NCBI RefSeq assembly: GCF_001695855.1 | Contig: NZ_MBSS01000012.1 | Location: 558,001 to 622,000, forward strand | Direction: 5' to 3' | DNA length: 64,000 nt | Origin: Ensifer sp. LC163 | Lineage (GTDB): Bacteria > Pseudomonadota > Alphaproteobacteria > Rhizobiales > Rhizobiaceae | Shown here: positions 18,241 through 26,448 of the stretch, piece after piece | Layout: every line of letters starts with the position of its first letter | Numbering within the stretch: the stretch's first letter is position 1 | Notes under the pieces: model-generated | Told to the model about the DNA's origin: nothing | Database searches by the model: none | What the model saw: only the letters and a program-made list of their open reading frames with translations | Made by a program: the position numbers and the translations under genes

Positions 18241-18993
18241 TCAGCGACGCATGAATGCCTCGAAGGCCGCCCTTGCCTCGGCACTTTTCAGCTGCGCCGC
18301 GAAATGCTTCGCCTCTTCGTCGATGCGCGCAATCACGTCGCTGCGATCACCACGGACGAGATCGCGGGCGATCCGCAGGGCCTCCGGCGGCTTCTTGGCA
18401 AGGCGCGCGGCGAGTGACAGCGTCTCTTCCTCGACAGCATCCTGGCCGACGATCTTCCAGATCAGCCCGGCCTCGAGCGCATCGCGCGCCTCCAGCGGCT
18501 CGCCGGCGGCAAGCAGCGCGAAGGCGCGCTGATGCCCCATGATACGCGGCGCGATCAGGCTCGATGCCGCTTCCGGCACCAGGGCCAGATCGACGAAGGG
18601 CGTCTTGAAGACCGAGCGGGCGGAAGAGATCGTCAGGTCGCAATGCAGGTGGATCGTCGTGCCGATGCCGATCGCGAGCCCGTCGACACCGGAGACGACC
18701 GGCTTGGCCGCGCTCGCCAGCGCTTTCAGAAAATCGATGACCTCCGTGCCCATGCTGCCCCCCATGGCAAACGCCAGAAAGTCGGCCATGTCGTTGCCGG
18801 CGGAAAAGCACCCATCGGTGCCAAGAAACGCGGTAACGCGAACGGCGGGATCGCTACCGGCGACGGTCAGTGCGTTGGTCATCTTCGCGTACATGTCGCG
18901 CGTGATGGCGTTCTTCTTTTCCGGCCGGTTGAGGCGGATGACCTGGACACCCGGATAGGCATCCGGACGTTCGACAAGCACCTGGTCGGTCAT
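18241..18993 (-). CDS. Crotonase-family enoyl-CoA hydratase/isomerase
   Basis: 250 aa from MTDQVLVERPD. The family fold is shown by RLNRPEKKNAIT, the oxyanion segment FSAGNDMADF and GLAIGIGTTIHLHCDL. The latter lacks the GGG of classical enoyl-CoA hydratases and, together with PFVDLALVPEAASSLI, resembles the delta3,delta2-enoyl-CoA isomerase (ECI2/PaaG-like) branch, which has one acidic residue (Glu in LVPEA). It likely acts on unsaturated acyl-CoA in beta-oxidation. It follows the acyl-CoA dehydrogenase gene by 11 bp, so both form an operon. A longer in-frame upstream reading overlaps that gene and is not credible. Confidence 0.85.
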   Translation of the reverse strand: MTDQVLVERPDAYPGVQVIRLNRPEKKNAITRDMYAKMTNALTVAGSDPAVRVTAFLGTDGCFSAGNDMADFLAFAMGGSMGTEVIDFLKALASAAKPVVSGVDGLAIGIGTTIHLHCDLTISSARSVFKTPFVDLALVPEAASSLIAPRIMGHQRAFALLAAGEPLEARDALEAGLIWKIVGQDAVEEETLSLAARLAKKPPEALRIARDLVRGDRSDVIARIDEEAKHFAAQLKSAEARAAFEAFMRR

Positions 18994-19004
18994 GATCTTT
19001 CCTC

Positions 19005-20786
19005 TCAACCCAAGACGGCGCGCGCGGCAGCGAGGCTGTCGGCGCCGGTAACGACACGATCCTTCAAGGCGGAAGTTTCCGCCAGCATGTTTTCCGCGGC
19101 AAAGCGGCTGAGAGCGATGCGCTGCTCGTCCTTGCCGTCGGACGCTTCGGCGAGACCGCCCTTGGCGAGATAGACGCCGGTCAAGGCGAGGCCGAACAGG
19201 CGCTGATAGGCGGTAGCGCCGGCGAGCGCTTCGGTGAGCTTGCCGGCCGAAACAGCCGCAAGCAGCCATTCGGTCGCGTCGGAGAGATCGTCGAGCGCAG
19301 CATCGAGCCGGGCTGCCGTGTCGCCGAAACCGCCCCGGTTCGACGCGCGGACCGCCGTCCCGATCTCGCGCAATTCGGCAATAAACCCGCGGACATGCTC
19401 GCCGCCCGAAAGCGGCAGTTTGCGGGTGACGAGGTCGATCGCCTGGATACCGTTGGTGCCCTCATAGATCGGGGCGATGCGCGCGTCGCGCAGGTAACGG
19501 GCGGCACCGGTCTCCTCGATGAAGCCCATGCCGCCGTGCACCTGGATGCCGAGCGAGGCGACATCGACGCCGGCATCGGTGGCGAACGACTTGGCAATCG
19601 GCGTCAACAGGCTGGAGCGCTCCTGCCAATGCCTGGCCTTGTCGCCGTCTGTCGCATGGCCCATGTCCACCGCATGGGCACAGGCATAGGCGATGGCGCG
19701 CGACCCTTGCGTCAGGGCCTTCATCGTCAGCAGCATGCGGGCGACATCGGGGTGCTCGATGATTGGGCTCATGCCCTGGCCGGACCAGCCGGGAGCCTTG
19801 CCCTGCGTGCGTTCCTTGGCAAAGGCGATCGCCTTCTGGGTGGCAGCGTCTGCGATCGCGACGCCCTGCATGCCGACGGCAAGCCGGGCGTTGTTCATCA
19901 TCGTGAACATACAGGCAAGGCCGCGGTTCTCCTCGCCGATGAGGTAGCCGATAGCACCTTTCTCGGCGCCGAATTTGCCGTCGCCATAGATCATCGTGCA
20001 GGTCGGCGAGCCGTGGATGCCGAGCTTGTGCTCGAGCGAGTGGCAGAACAGATCGTTGCGTTCGCCGAGCGAGCCGTCGGCGTTCACCAGGAACTTCGGC
20101 ACGAGGAACAGCGAAATGCCCCTGGTGCCCGCAGGCGCGTCCGGCAGCCGCGCCAGAACGAGATGGACGATATTGTCGGTGAAGTCGTGTTCACCCCAGG
20201 TGATGAAGATCTTCTGGCCGAAAATGCGATAGGTGCCGTCGTCGCGGCGCTCGGCCCGCGTCTTGAGAACACCGAGATCGGAGCCGGCATGCGGCTCCGT
20301 CAGGTTCATGGTGCCGGTCCATTCGCCGGACACCATCTTCGGCAGGTAGGTCGCCTTCAGCGCCTCCGAGCCGTGCTTCTCCAGCGCGTCGACAGCGCCC
20401 ATGGTCAGCGTAGGGCCGAGCGCGAAAGCCATCGAGCCGGCGTTCCACATTTCCATGGCCGCGACATGCAGCATATGCGGCAGGTTCTGGCCGCCGAATT
20501 CTTCCGGCGCCGTCAACCCGTTCCAGCCGCCGCCGATCCAGTTGTGATAGAGATCACGCCAACCGTCCGGCGTCTGAACCTTGCCATCGACCAGGCGCGA
20601 ACCCTGCCTGTCGCCGACGTCGCCGAGCGGCGCCACTTCCTCCGTCGCGAAACGGCCGGCTTCTGACAGGATCGCATCCACGAGATCCTCCCCGAGGTCG
20701 CCAAGGGCGCCGCTTTCCAGCGCGCCGGCCATGCCGGCCACGTGCTTCAGCGTGAATGCAATCTCGTCAACGGGTGCCTTGTACAT
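19005..20786 (-). CDS. Acyl-CoA dehydrogenase, long form (DmdC-like clade)
   Basis: 593 aa. It has the extended N-terminus MYKAPVDEI, the FAD-domain segment LTEPHAGSDLG (about residues 157-167), the flavin motif IFGQKIFITWGEHDF, and the C-terminal catalytic glutamate in IAPIYEGTNGIQAIDL (Glu near 428). The extra C-terminal domain is the acyl-CoA dehydrogenase_C type found in FadE-like and DmdC-like enzymes. It introduces the first double bond in acyl-CoA oxidation with electrons going to ETF. Substrate chain is not determinable. A MerR/LiuR-type operator lies 73 bp upstream. Confidence 0.9.
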   Translation of the reverse strand: MYKAPVDEIAFTLKHVAGMAGALESGALGDLGEDLVDAILSEAGRFATEEVAPLGDVGDRQGSRLVDGKVQTPDGWRDLYHNWIGGGWNGLTAPEEFGGQNLPHMLHVAAMEMWNAGSMAFALGPTLTMGAVDALEKHGSEALKATYLPKMVSGEWTGTMNLTEPHAGSDLGVLKTRAERRDDGTYRIFGQKIFITWGEHDFTDNIVHLVLARLPDAPAGTRGISLFLVPKFLVNADGSLGERNDLFCHSLEHKLGIHGSPTCTMIYGDGKFGAEKGAIGYLIGEENRGLACMFTMMNNARLAVGMQGVAIADAATQKAIAFAKERTQGKAPGWSGQGMSPIIEHPDVARMLLTMKALTQGSRAIAYACAHAVDMGHATDGDKARHWQERSSLLTPIAKSFATDAGVDVASLGIQVHGGMGFIEETGAARYLRDARIAPIYEGTNGIQAIDLVTRKLPLSGGEHVRGFIAELREIGTAVRASNRGGFGDTAARLDAALDDLSDATEWLLAAVSAGKLTEALAGATAYQRLFGLALTGVYLAKGGLAEASDGKDEQRIALSRFAAENMLAETSALKDRVVTGADSLAAARAVLG

Positions 20787-20858
20787 GATGATCCTCCCAG
20801 ATACCGGAGCGCTTTCGCAGCTTCCGGCGCATCTTCGTTTGGCCGAACACTATTGATT

Positions 20859-20880
20859 TTTACGTAAACGTCAACGTCAA
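20859..20880 (-). promoter_or_regulatory. LiuR-like (MerR-family) operator upstream of acyl-CoA dehydrogenase
   Basis: TTTACGTAAACGTCAA at 20859-20874 (minus strand TTGACGTTTACGTAAA), followed by a further ACGTCAA repeat to 20880. Sites of this type are bound by MerR-family regulators of branched-chain amino-acid and fatty-acid catabolism (LiuR). Its distance from the acyl-CoA dehydrogenase start (73 bp) fits. No regulator gene is in the window. Confidence 0.5.
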
Positions 20881-20984
20881 TTCAGCCCCTGTGGCGATGG
20901 CTGCCGGCCAAGACAGCCCTGTAACAAAACTGTCATCAACGACGCATAGAAGCCAGTAACGATGGCCCTCGCCAAGGCGTTCAA

Positions 20985-21974
20985 ATGAACCTGATTTCCC
21001 CTGAGATACCCGGCCTCGTCTGGGCTTACCGCTTTCTGCCGGGCGAAAGCCGATGCCAGCGCATCGCCAACGATGCCTCGATTGACGGCCTGCTCAAGGG
21101 CGACGGCTGGATCTGGCTGCATCTGGCACTTTCGGACGCCCGCACGCCGGCGCTCATCGAGCGGATCGGCAACCTGCCGCCAACCGCCGTAACGACGCTG
21201 ACCAGCCACGACACCCAGGCCGCCATCACCGTTTCCGACGACATCGTGCACGGAACGCTGGTCGATTTCGAACGCACCTTCGATGCGGTGACGAAGACGA
21301 TCGGCTGGCTGCATTTTGCCGTCAGCGACAGGGTGATCATCACCACCCGGCTGCATCCGCTGCGCAGCATCGACCGGGTGAAGGCCGCGGTCGAAAAGAG
21401 CACCAAATGCGCCCGGCCGATAGACCTCTTCGAGATGCTCGTCGTCGAGTTCCAGCGGACGCTGATCTCGCTGGTGCTCGAACTGACCGAAGAACTGAAC
21501 GTCATCGAAGATCATGTCTATGGTGAGGCCGGTCACCGGCAGCAGCCGGGCCTTGCGCCCTTGCGCCGGACGGTGGTTCGCCTTCACCGGCATCTGCGCA
21601 CGATCCTTGCTTTGCTTCGCCGCGCCGGCGCTTCGGAGGAGGACGAGGTGCCGCCCGGTTTCATCGACGTCACCGAGCGCCTCTCCGATCGGCTCGAGGC
21701 CGTCGACCGCGACGTCTTCGCGCTCCAGGAGCGCGCTAGGTTGCTGCACGAGGAGATCGACAGCAAGATTTCGTCCGAAACCAACCGGCACCTCTACATT
21801 CTGTCGCTGATGACGGCCTTCCTGTTGCCGCCGACGCTGGTCACCGGTTTCTTCGGCATGAATACGGGTGCCCTTCCCTTCGCCGATGGCAGCGGCACGC
21901 TGTATGCGGCGCTGTTCATCGCGCTTTCCATAGGCCTTGCCTGGTGGATCCTCAGGCGGATCGGCATTCTTTAG
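20985..21974 (+). CDS. CorA/ZntB-family divalent metal transporter
   Basis: 329 aa. The long helical N-terminal cytoplasmic domain is followed by two TM helices near the C-terminus (about residues 266-286 and 300-320) separated by the GMN signature (GFFGMNTGALPF). The motif after TM1 suits ZntB (zinc efflux or uptake) more than CorA (magnesium), because CorA continues GMNVGG. It forms homopentamers. No zinc-uptake or magnesium riboswitch is seen upstream. The ATG at 20985 is preceded by a weak ribosome site. Confidence 0.85.
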   Translation: MNLISPEIPGLVWAYRFLPGESRCQRIANDASIDGLLKGDGWIWLHLALSDARTPALIERIGNLPPTAVTTLTSHDTQAAITVSDDIVHGTLVDFERTFDAVTKTIGWLHFAVSDRVIITTRLHPLRSIDRVKAAVEKSTKCARPIDLFEMLVVEFQRTLISLVLELTEELNVIEDHVYGEAGHRQQPGLAPLRRTVVRLHRHLRTILALLRRAGASEEDEVPPGFIDVTERLSDRLEAVDRDVFALQERARLLHEEIDSKISSETNRHLYILSLMTAFLLPPTLVTGFFGMNTGALPFADGSGTLYAALFIALSIGLAWWILRRIGIL

Positions 21975-21991
21975 CCGCTCCCGGAATGACA

Positions 21992-22016
21992 AAGGCCGGG
22001 GTCACGCCCCGGCCTT
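21992..22016. terminator. Terminator after the CorA/ZntB gene
   Basis: AAGGCCGGGG-tca(c)-GCCCCGGCCTT, a strong hairpin immediately before the convergent BA14K gene. The right flank CTCC lacks a long T-run, so it may act mainly for the minus strand or be bidirectional but weak. Confidence 0.7.
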
Positions 22017-22031
22017 CTCCAACATCCCGCC

Positions 22032-22454
22032 TTAGCTATAGGGCGAGTAGCACTGCCGGCGCGGGGCGCCATAGGGCTGATAGGTGTTGTCGTAAGCCCT
22101 GTACGAGCGATAGCGGTCGTAGCACCACTGAACATGGCGATTGGGGTAATTTGTCGGCGGTCTAGCGATCGCGCCACCGATGATCACGCCGGCTCCGAAA
22201 GCAGCCATCGGATACCACCAGCCATTGTAGTAACGATAGCCCGGGCGGCGATAGTTGTAGCCGCGATAGCCATTGTAATAGTAATACCCGCCGCGACGCT
22301 CCATGCCGGGACGACGATACTGAATCTCAGTGGCATCCGTCTGTCGCTCAACACGTGGCGGCGTCGGCATGAAGGCCTGCGACGGTGCGGCCGAGGTCAC
22401 CAAGACCGCAACGGCGATCACTGCGGAGAACCACTTGCCTGTCATTGTCTTCAT
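22032..22454 (-). CDS. BA14K-family secreted protein
   Basis: 140 aa from MKTMTGKWFSAV. GGAGG ends 5 bases before the ATG, which settles the start. A signal peptide (about residues 1-27, cleaved near SQAF) is followed by a Tyr/Arg/Gly-rich region and the C-terminal BA14K motif with WCYDRYRSYRAYDNTY and CYSPYS. BA14K proteins are immunoreactive Brucella outer-surface proteins widespread in Rhizobiales; a lectin-like role has been suggested. A possible EcfG promoter lies upstream. Confidence 0.88.
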   Translation of the reverse strand: MKTMTGKWFSAVIAVAVLVTSAAPSQAFMPTPPRVERQTDATEIQYRRPGMERRGGYYYYNGYRGYNYRRPGYRYYNGWWYPMAAFGAGVIIGGAIARPPTNYPNRHVQWCYDRYRSYRAYDNTYQPYGAPRRQCYSPYS

Positions 22455-22606
22455 CAAATCCTCCATAAAGGGCTCCGTGCGTCGCTCCTGACGCGTGCGG
22501 ATCGGCATGACAACTCCACTTTTGCGCGATTTCATCCCCGTGTCGATACCGATCCGGGGACATTCCTCAGCCGTGCCCCAACTGGTAAAAACCGAAATCG
22601 CCTCAC

Positions 22607-22632
22607 AACGCATAAGTGACGGGTTTTGTTCC
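22607..22632 (-). promoter_or_regulatory. Candidate EcfG/RpoE2 general-stress promoter for BA14K
   Basis: On the minus strand GGAAC (22632-22628), 17 bases, CGTT (22610-22607) matches the alphaproteobacterial EcfG consensus GGAAC-N16/17-CGTT. It implies a leader of about 145 nt before the BA14K start. Sequence match only. Confidence 0.4.
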
Positions 22633-22846
22633 ATGTTCGGCATCCGGGCCAACCCTTGCGCCCGCGCCGGCGCACGCTTGAGCCAAGACGCGATCGAGCG
22701 CGTGGAAGCTGTAAAAAAGTGGCGCATCGACCGGCCAAATGCGCCGACAACCGTCCGAAAGAAGCTCCTGATATACAGCCGTAGGTCTGTATACATTCGC
22801 ACCCGTCTCAAGCACAGTCGCCATGGGGACTGGGATTTACGATCAA

Positions 22847-22862
22847 TTAACTGTCAATTAAC
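22847..22862 (+). promoter_or_regulatory. CtrA-box TTAA-N7-TTAAC upstream of GH25 muramidase
   Basis: TTAA (22847-22850), seven bases, TTAAC (22858-22862) is the full CtrA consensus. It arises from two tandem perfect 11-bp repeats TCAATTAACTG (22843-22853 and 22854-22864). The site is 24 bp before the muramidase start, a position compatible with activation at a -35 region only if transcription starts very close, or with repression. Confidence 0.55.
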
Positions 22863-22885
22863 TGTAGTGTCGGCAATCTCATTGA

Positions 22886-23947
22886 ATGGCTAAGCGGTAT
22901 ATCTCCACCTTAAGGATGATTCTGCGCCTCGCGACCCTTCTGGGTCTGGCTTTCGCGGCGGCGAATGCACGCGCCGGCGAGCTGGAGCCCTGGAAATCGA
23001 AATCAAACGCCATCATCGTCGATGCCTATGAGATGAACAGCATCGACTGGGAGGCAATGCTGGCGGACAAGCGCATCTCCGGCTTCATCGCCAAGGCCTC
23101 CGACGGCTTGCCGGAAAGCTTCTCGTGCACCGGCGACCATGGCGGCGACACGGTCGCCCACTGCAAGACGATGTGGCGAAAGTACGCGGTCAGCCGCGAG
23201 CTCTACCAGACACGGCGGATGCTCGCCCGCTCCCATGGCTTGCTGTGGGGCGCCTATCATCTCGCCCGCCCGGGCAATCCGGTCGATCAGGCCAATCACT
23301 TTCTCGACTATGCCGATCCGCGCGACGACGAGTTGATGGTGCTCGACCTCGAGGGTATCGATCACGAAAAATACATGTCGCTCGAAGATGCAGCGATCTT
23401 TGCCGGACACATCAAGACCCGCACCGGCCGCTACCCGATGCTTTACACCAACCACGTCACGGCGAAGTACATCGCGGCAAACCGCTCCAAACATCGCCTG
23501 CTGTCGCGGCTTCCGCTCTGGTATGCCCGCTACAAGCCGGATATCCGTCAGGTTTTCCCGATGGGCAACTGGAACAGCTATGCGCTGTGGCAGTTCTCGT
23601 CGGGGATCAATTGCGGCAAACGCCGCTGTCCCTACCGCGTGCCCGGCACGCTCGACGACATCGACGTCAATGTCGCGGCGATGAACAGGACCGCGTTGCG
23701 ATCGATCTGGGCCGGTGGGACGTTGCTGCCCGAAAAGCCAATGCCGTTGATTTTCGTAGCCATGGCCGATGAGGGGGCCGGCACATCCAGCGCTGCCGAG
23801 GCAGCGGCTACAATCGAAAGCCAACCCTTGCTCGTCAGCCGTGCCCAAGCTGTGAGCGCAGCCGGTGAAGGCGTCGACATGATGGCGACCGGATCGATCG
23901 ATTTCGGCCGACACGACCGCGCGGTGCGGCTGGCGGCCAGCCGCTGA
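22886..23947 (+). CDS. GH25-family muramidase (lysozyme-like), exported
   Basis: 353 aa. A signal peptide (about residues 9-30, ending NARA) is followed by the GH25 barrel: IIVDAYEMNSIDWEAM, VLDLEGIDHEKY with the catalytic acidic pair (about residues 152-154), RYPMLYTNH, LPLWYARYK and WNSYALWQFSSG. These enzymes cut the glycan of peptidoglycan. A C-terminal tail of about 90 residues beyond the barrel has no recognised domain. The upstream CtrA box suggests cell-cycle timed wall remodelling. An ATG at 22916 is an alternative start within the signal region. Confidence 0.87.
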   Translation: MAKRYISTLRMILRLATLLGLAFAAANARAGELEPWKSKSNAIIVDAYEMNSIDWEAMLADKRISGFIAKASDGLPESFSCTGDHGGDTVAHCKTMWRKYAVSRELYQTRRMLARSHGLLWGAYHLARPGNPVDQANHFLDYADPRDDELMVLDLEGIDHEKYMSLEDAAIFAGHIKTRTGRYPMLYTNHVTAKYIAANRSKHRLLSRLPLWYARYKPDIRQVFPMGNWNSYALWQFSSGINCGKRRCPYRVPGTLDDIDVNVAAMNRTALRSIWAGGTLLPEKPMPLIFVAMADEGAGTSSAAEAAATIESQPLLVSRAQAVSAAGEGVDMMATGSIDFGRHDRAVRLAASR

Positions 23948-23991
23948 TGGGCCGGCCGCGGGGAATACGCCCCCCGCGACCGTCACCACTG

Positions 23992-25089
23992 TCAGGCTTC
24001 GATCTGCACGTCTCCGAGCGGCCGGGAGCAGCAGGCAAGGATGTAGCCCTCGTCGATTTCGTCGTCGAGAATGCCGCCATTGTGGTTCATCTCGACCTCG
24101 CCGGCGACCTTCATCACCCGGCAGGTTCCGCAGATGCCGCCTTCGCAGGCCGCACCGATCCTGACGCCATTGGCCCGCGCCGCCTGCAGGATGGTCTGGC
24201 CGGGCCTGGCCTCGATCTCCTTGCCGCTCATGGTGAAGACCACCTTGGCACCTTGCGCGTCGGCGTCGGCTGCCGCCCCTGCCCTGACTGCGATCTCCTC
24301 GGCTGCCGGTGCTGCGGCCGGCTGGAAGCTTTCCTCGTGGTAGCGGCTCATGTCGAAGCCGGCCGCCTTCAAGAGCTCGCGCACGCCGCGCATGAACGGT
24401 TCCGGACCGCAGCAGAAAACCGTACGCTCCATGAAATCGGGCGCAAGCAGCGGCAGCTTGGCGCCGTCGATGCGACCGCGCAGCCCGTGCCATCCGTGCC
24501 GGGCCTCATGCCCCTCGACCACAAATCCGAGGTTCAGGCCGGACATCTGGCGCGCCAGCACTTCGAGCTCCGAGCGAAACAGAAGATCGTCCGGCCGTCG
24601 GGCGCAGGAAATGAAGGTGACGTCGGTCTCGGGAATGCAGTCCGCCATCCACCGCGTCATCGACATCATCGGCGTGACGCCGGAACCCGCCGATATGAAG
24701 AGATATTTTTCGCCGGGATGCCGCACGAAGCTGAAATCGCCGAGCGGGCCGAAGGCTTTCAGCCGCATGCCGGGCTTCAGATGATCAAACATCCAGCGCG
24801 TGCCGATGCTGTCAGCCTGTGCCTTGACGGTGACAGCGATCGACAGCGGCCGGGAGGGCGTCGACGACAGGGTGTAGGTCCGCATCACCGGATCGTCGCC
24901 AGCGACCGGTAGTTCGAGCGTGACGAACTGCCCGGGCAGATAGCGGAACCAGGCCGGCTTCTCGGGCCGGAAGGTAAAGGTCATCACATCGGCGGTCTCG
25001 ACGACCGCCGATGTGCATTCGAGCATATGCTGCCTGTCGATCCAGACATGAAGCTCATCGAAGTGATGAAACGAGGATGCCATCTGCAT
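23992..25089 (-). CDS. gbcB: Glycine betaine demethylase reductase subunit GbcB-like
   Basis: 365-aa hybrid reductase. The N-terminal FAD domain has RYLPGQFVTLEL and MRTYTLSSTPS (about residues 46-85), the NAD domain has ISAGSGVTPMMSM (about 131-143), and the C-terminal plant-type [2Fe-2S] ferredoxin has CEGGICGTC (about 314-322) with a distal cysteine near ACCSRP. It passes electrons from NAD(P)H to the Rieske oxygenase GbcA. The ATG lies one base after the gbcA stop (TGACATG), so the pair is coupled. The gene symbol rests on this pairing and on GbcA similarity. Confidence 0.85.
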   Translation of the reverse strand: MQMASSFHHFDELHVWIDRQHMLECTSAVVETADVMTFTFRPEKPAWFRYLPGQFVTLELPVAGDDPVMRTYTLSSTPSRPLSIAVTVKAQADSIGTRWMFDHLKPGMRLKAFGPLGDFSFVRHPGEKYLFISAGSGVTPMMSMTRWMADCIPETDVTFISCARRPDDLLFRSELEVLARQMSGLNLGFVVEGHEARHGWHGLRGRIDGAKLPLLAPDFMERTVFCCGPEPFMRGVRELLKAAGFDMSRYHEESFQPAAAPAAEEIAVRAGAAADADAQGAKVVFTMSGKEIEARPGQTILQAARANGVRIGAACEGGICGTCRVMKVAGEVEMNHNGGILDDEIDEGYILACCSRPLGDVQIEA

Positions 25090-25090
25090 G

Positions 25091-26335
25091 TCAGGCGACC
25101 CGGAAGAGCGGTGCAGCGGCGCCCTGCAGGCGCTGTTCCATGAACTTGCAGTACCACTCGACGAACTGCATCACGCCGCCTTCGTGATCGGGCGAATAGG
25201 GGCCGGGCTGGTAGGCCGGAGAACGGATGCCGAAGGCGTTCTCCTCGACGATCTGCCGGTCCTGGTCGTTGGTCTCGGTCCAGACATGCGTCAGTTCCTC
25301 GAGATTGTAGTCGACACCTTCGACGGCGTCCTTGTTGACCAGCCACTTCGTCGTCACCTGCGTCAGCTCGGGCCCGAGCGGCAGGACGCGGAAGGTAATG
25401 GCATGGTCGGCCAGCACATGGTTCCAGGTCGACGGATAATGGAAGAGCAGGAGCGTGCCGATATGCTTCTGGCTGACGTCTGCAGACAGCTGCCGCCGCA
25501 CGGCGCGGGCACCGGACAGGGTGTAGCTCTCGGCATCATCGATCAAGGGCATGCGCGCCGAGCGGAACTGGCCGGTATCCGACATGCGGAACTCGCTCGG
25601 CAGACCGGCCGCTTCGCACTTCGCCCAGTGCGCGGCAATGACCGGATCATCCTTGGCGCCCTGCACACCGGTCGCCGTCGGCGCTTCAGGATAGGTGCGG
25701 CAGAGTTCGGGATGATTTGCGGCGCAATGGTAGCACTCGCGGTTGTTTTCCCAGACGAGCTTCCAGTTGCCCTTCTCGATGATCGTGCTTTCGAAGGCGA
25801 CCTTGGTTTCGCCGAGACGATGCGGGGCGAGATAGGGCGCGACCATGTCGCGGAACGGGGCGAAATCCATCGGCTGTTCGGACAGATTGATGAAGATGTA
25901 GCCGCCGACCGTCTCGCAGTGGATCGGCTTCAGGCCGTGGGCGGCCTTGTCGAAATCCTCACCCATCTGACGGGCGAAGAGCAGCGTACCATCAAGCTCG
26001 TAGGTCCACTGGTGATAGGGACAGACGAGCTTGGCCGAGGAGCCCTTGTGCTGCGAGCAGACGCGAGAGCCGCGATGGCGGCAGGAGTTGTGCAAAGCGC
26101 GGATCGTACCCTGCCGGTCACGGACGATAACGACGGGATAGTCGCCGACCTGGACGGTGAAATAGTTGCCGGCGCGTGGGATCTCGCAGTCATGGCCGAT
26201 GAACAGCCAGTCCTTGTACCAGATGCTTTCGAGATCCTGCCTGTAGTAGTCGGGGTCGGTATAGAAGGCCCGGTCGAGGCTGTAGCCGTCGCGTCGACCC
26301 TTCAGCTTGCGGAGCATATCGCCCTTGATGTCCAT
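25091..26335 (-). CDS. gbcA: Glycine betaine monooxygenase (Rieske oxygenase) GbcA-like
   Basis: 414 aa. The Rieske centre is visible as CRHRGSRVC...CPYHQW (two Cys-x-His pairs, about residues 86-115). The mononuclear iron site is ENNRECYHCAANHPEL (about 206-221). The C-terminal TKWLVNKDAVEGVDY, TNDQDRQIVEEN and AYQPGPYS closely resemble Pseudomonas GbcA, which converts glycine betaine to dimethylglycine plus formaldehyde. Stachydrine demethylase is the main alternative. GAGG at 26343-26346 gives the start. Upstream on the same strand lie a cobalamin aptamer and a hairpin covering this ribosome site. Confidence 0.87.
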   Translation of the reverse strand: MDIKGDMLRKLKGRRDGYSLDRAFYTDPDYYRQDLESIWYKDWLFIGHDCEIPRAGNYFTVQVGDYPVVIVRDRQGTIRALHNSCRHRGSRVCSQHKGSSAKLVCPYHQWTYELDGTLLFARQMGEDFDKAAHGLKPIHCETVGGYIFINLSEQPMDFAPFRDMVAPYLAPHRLGETKVAFESTIIEKGNWKLVWENNRECYHCAANHPELCRTYPEAPTATGVQGAKDDPVIAAHWAKCEAAGLPSEFRMSDTGQFRSARMPLIDDAESYTLSGARAVRRQLSADVSQKHIGTLLLFHYPSTWNHVLADHAITFRVLPLGPELTQVTTKWLVNKDAVEGVDYNLEELTHVWTETNDQDRQIVEENAFGIRSPAYQPGPYSPDHEGGVMQFVEWYCKFMEQRLQGAAAPLFRVA

Positions 26336-26373
26336 GTCCTGTCCTCGTTCGCCTTGTTTCGGAGAGGCAGGAC
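26336..26373 (-). promoter_or_regulatory. Shine-Dalgarno-sequestering hairpin of gbcA
   Basis: On the minus strand GTCCTGCCTC (26373-26364) pairs with GAGGACAGGAC (26346-26336) in 10 base pairs with one bulged A and a 17-nt loop. The 3' arm contains the gbcA Shine-Dalgarno sequence GAGGA and ends directly before the ATG. It lies downstream of the cobalamin aptamer, so it is a likely translational expression platform. Confidence 0.7.
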
Positions 26374-26448
26374 TGGAACCCGCGCAGGCGCATTGCCTGT
26401 GCGATCACGGCTCCGATCCGGCTGCCCGCCGCAACCCGTTACGGTCTA

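Larger units (their letters stand above)
22455..22885. other. 431-bp divergent intergenic region
   Basis: No gene seen between BA14K and the muramidase. It holds the BA14K ribosome site, a candidate EcfG promoter on the minus strand (22607-22632) and a CtrA box (22847-22862) for the muramidase. Confidence 0.6.

Noticed and set aside
24550..24950. Apparent plus-strand coding in the gbcB region
   Set aside because: Antisense to the strong FAD/NAD reductase motifs.
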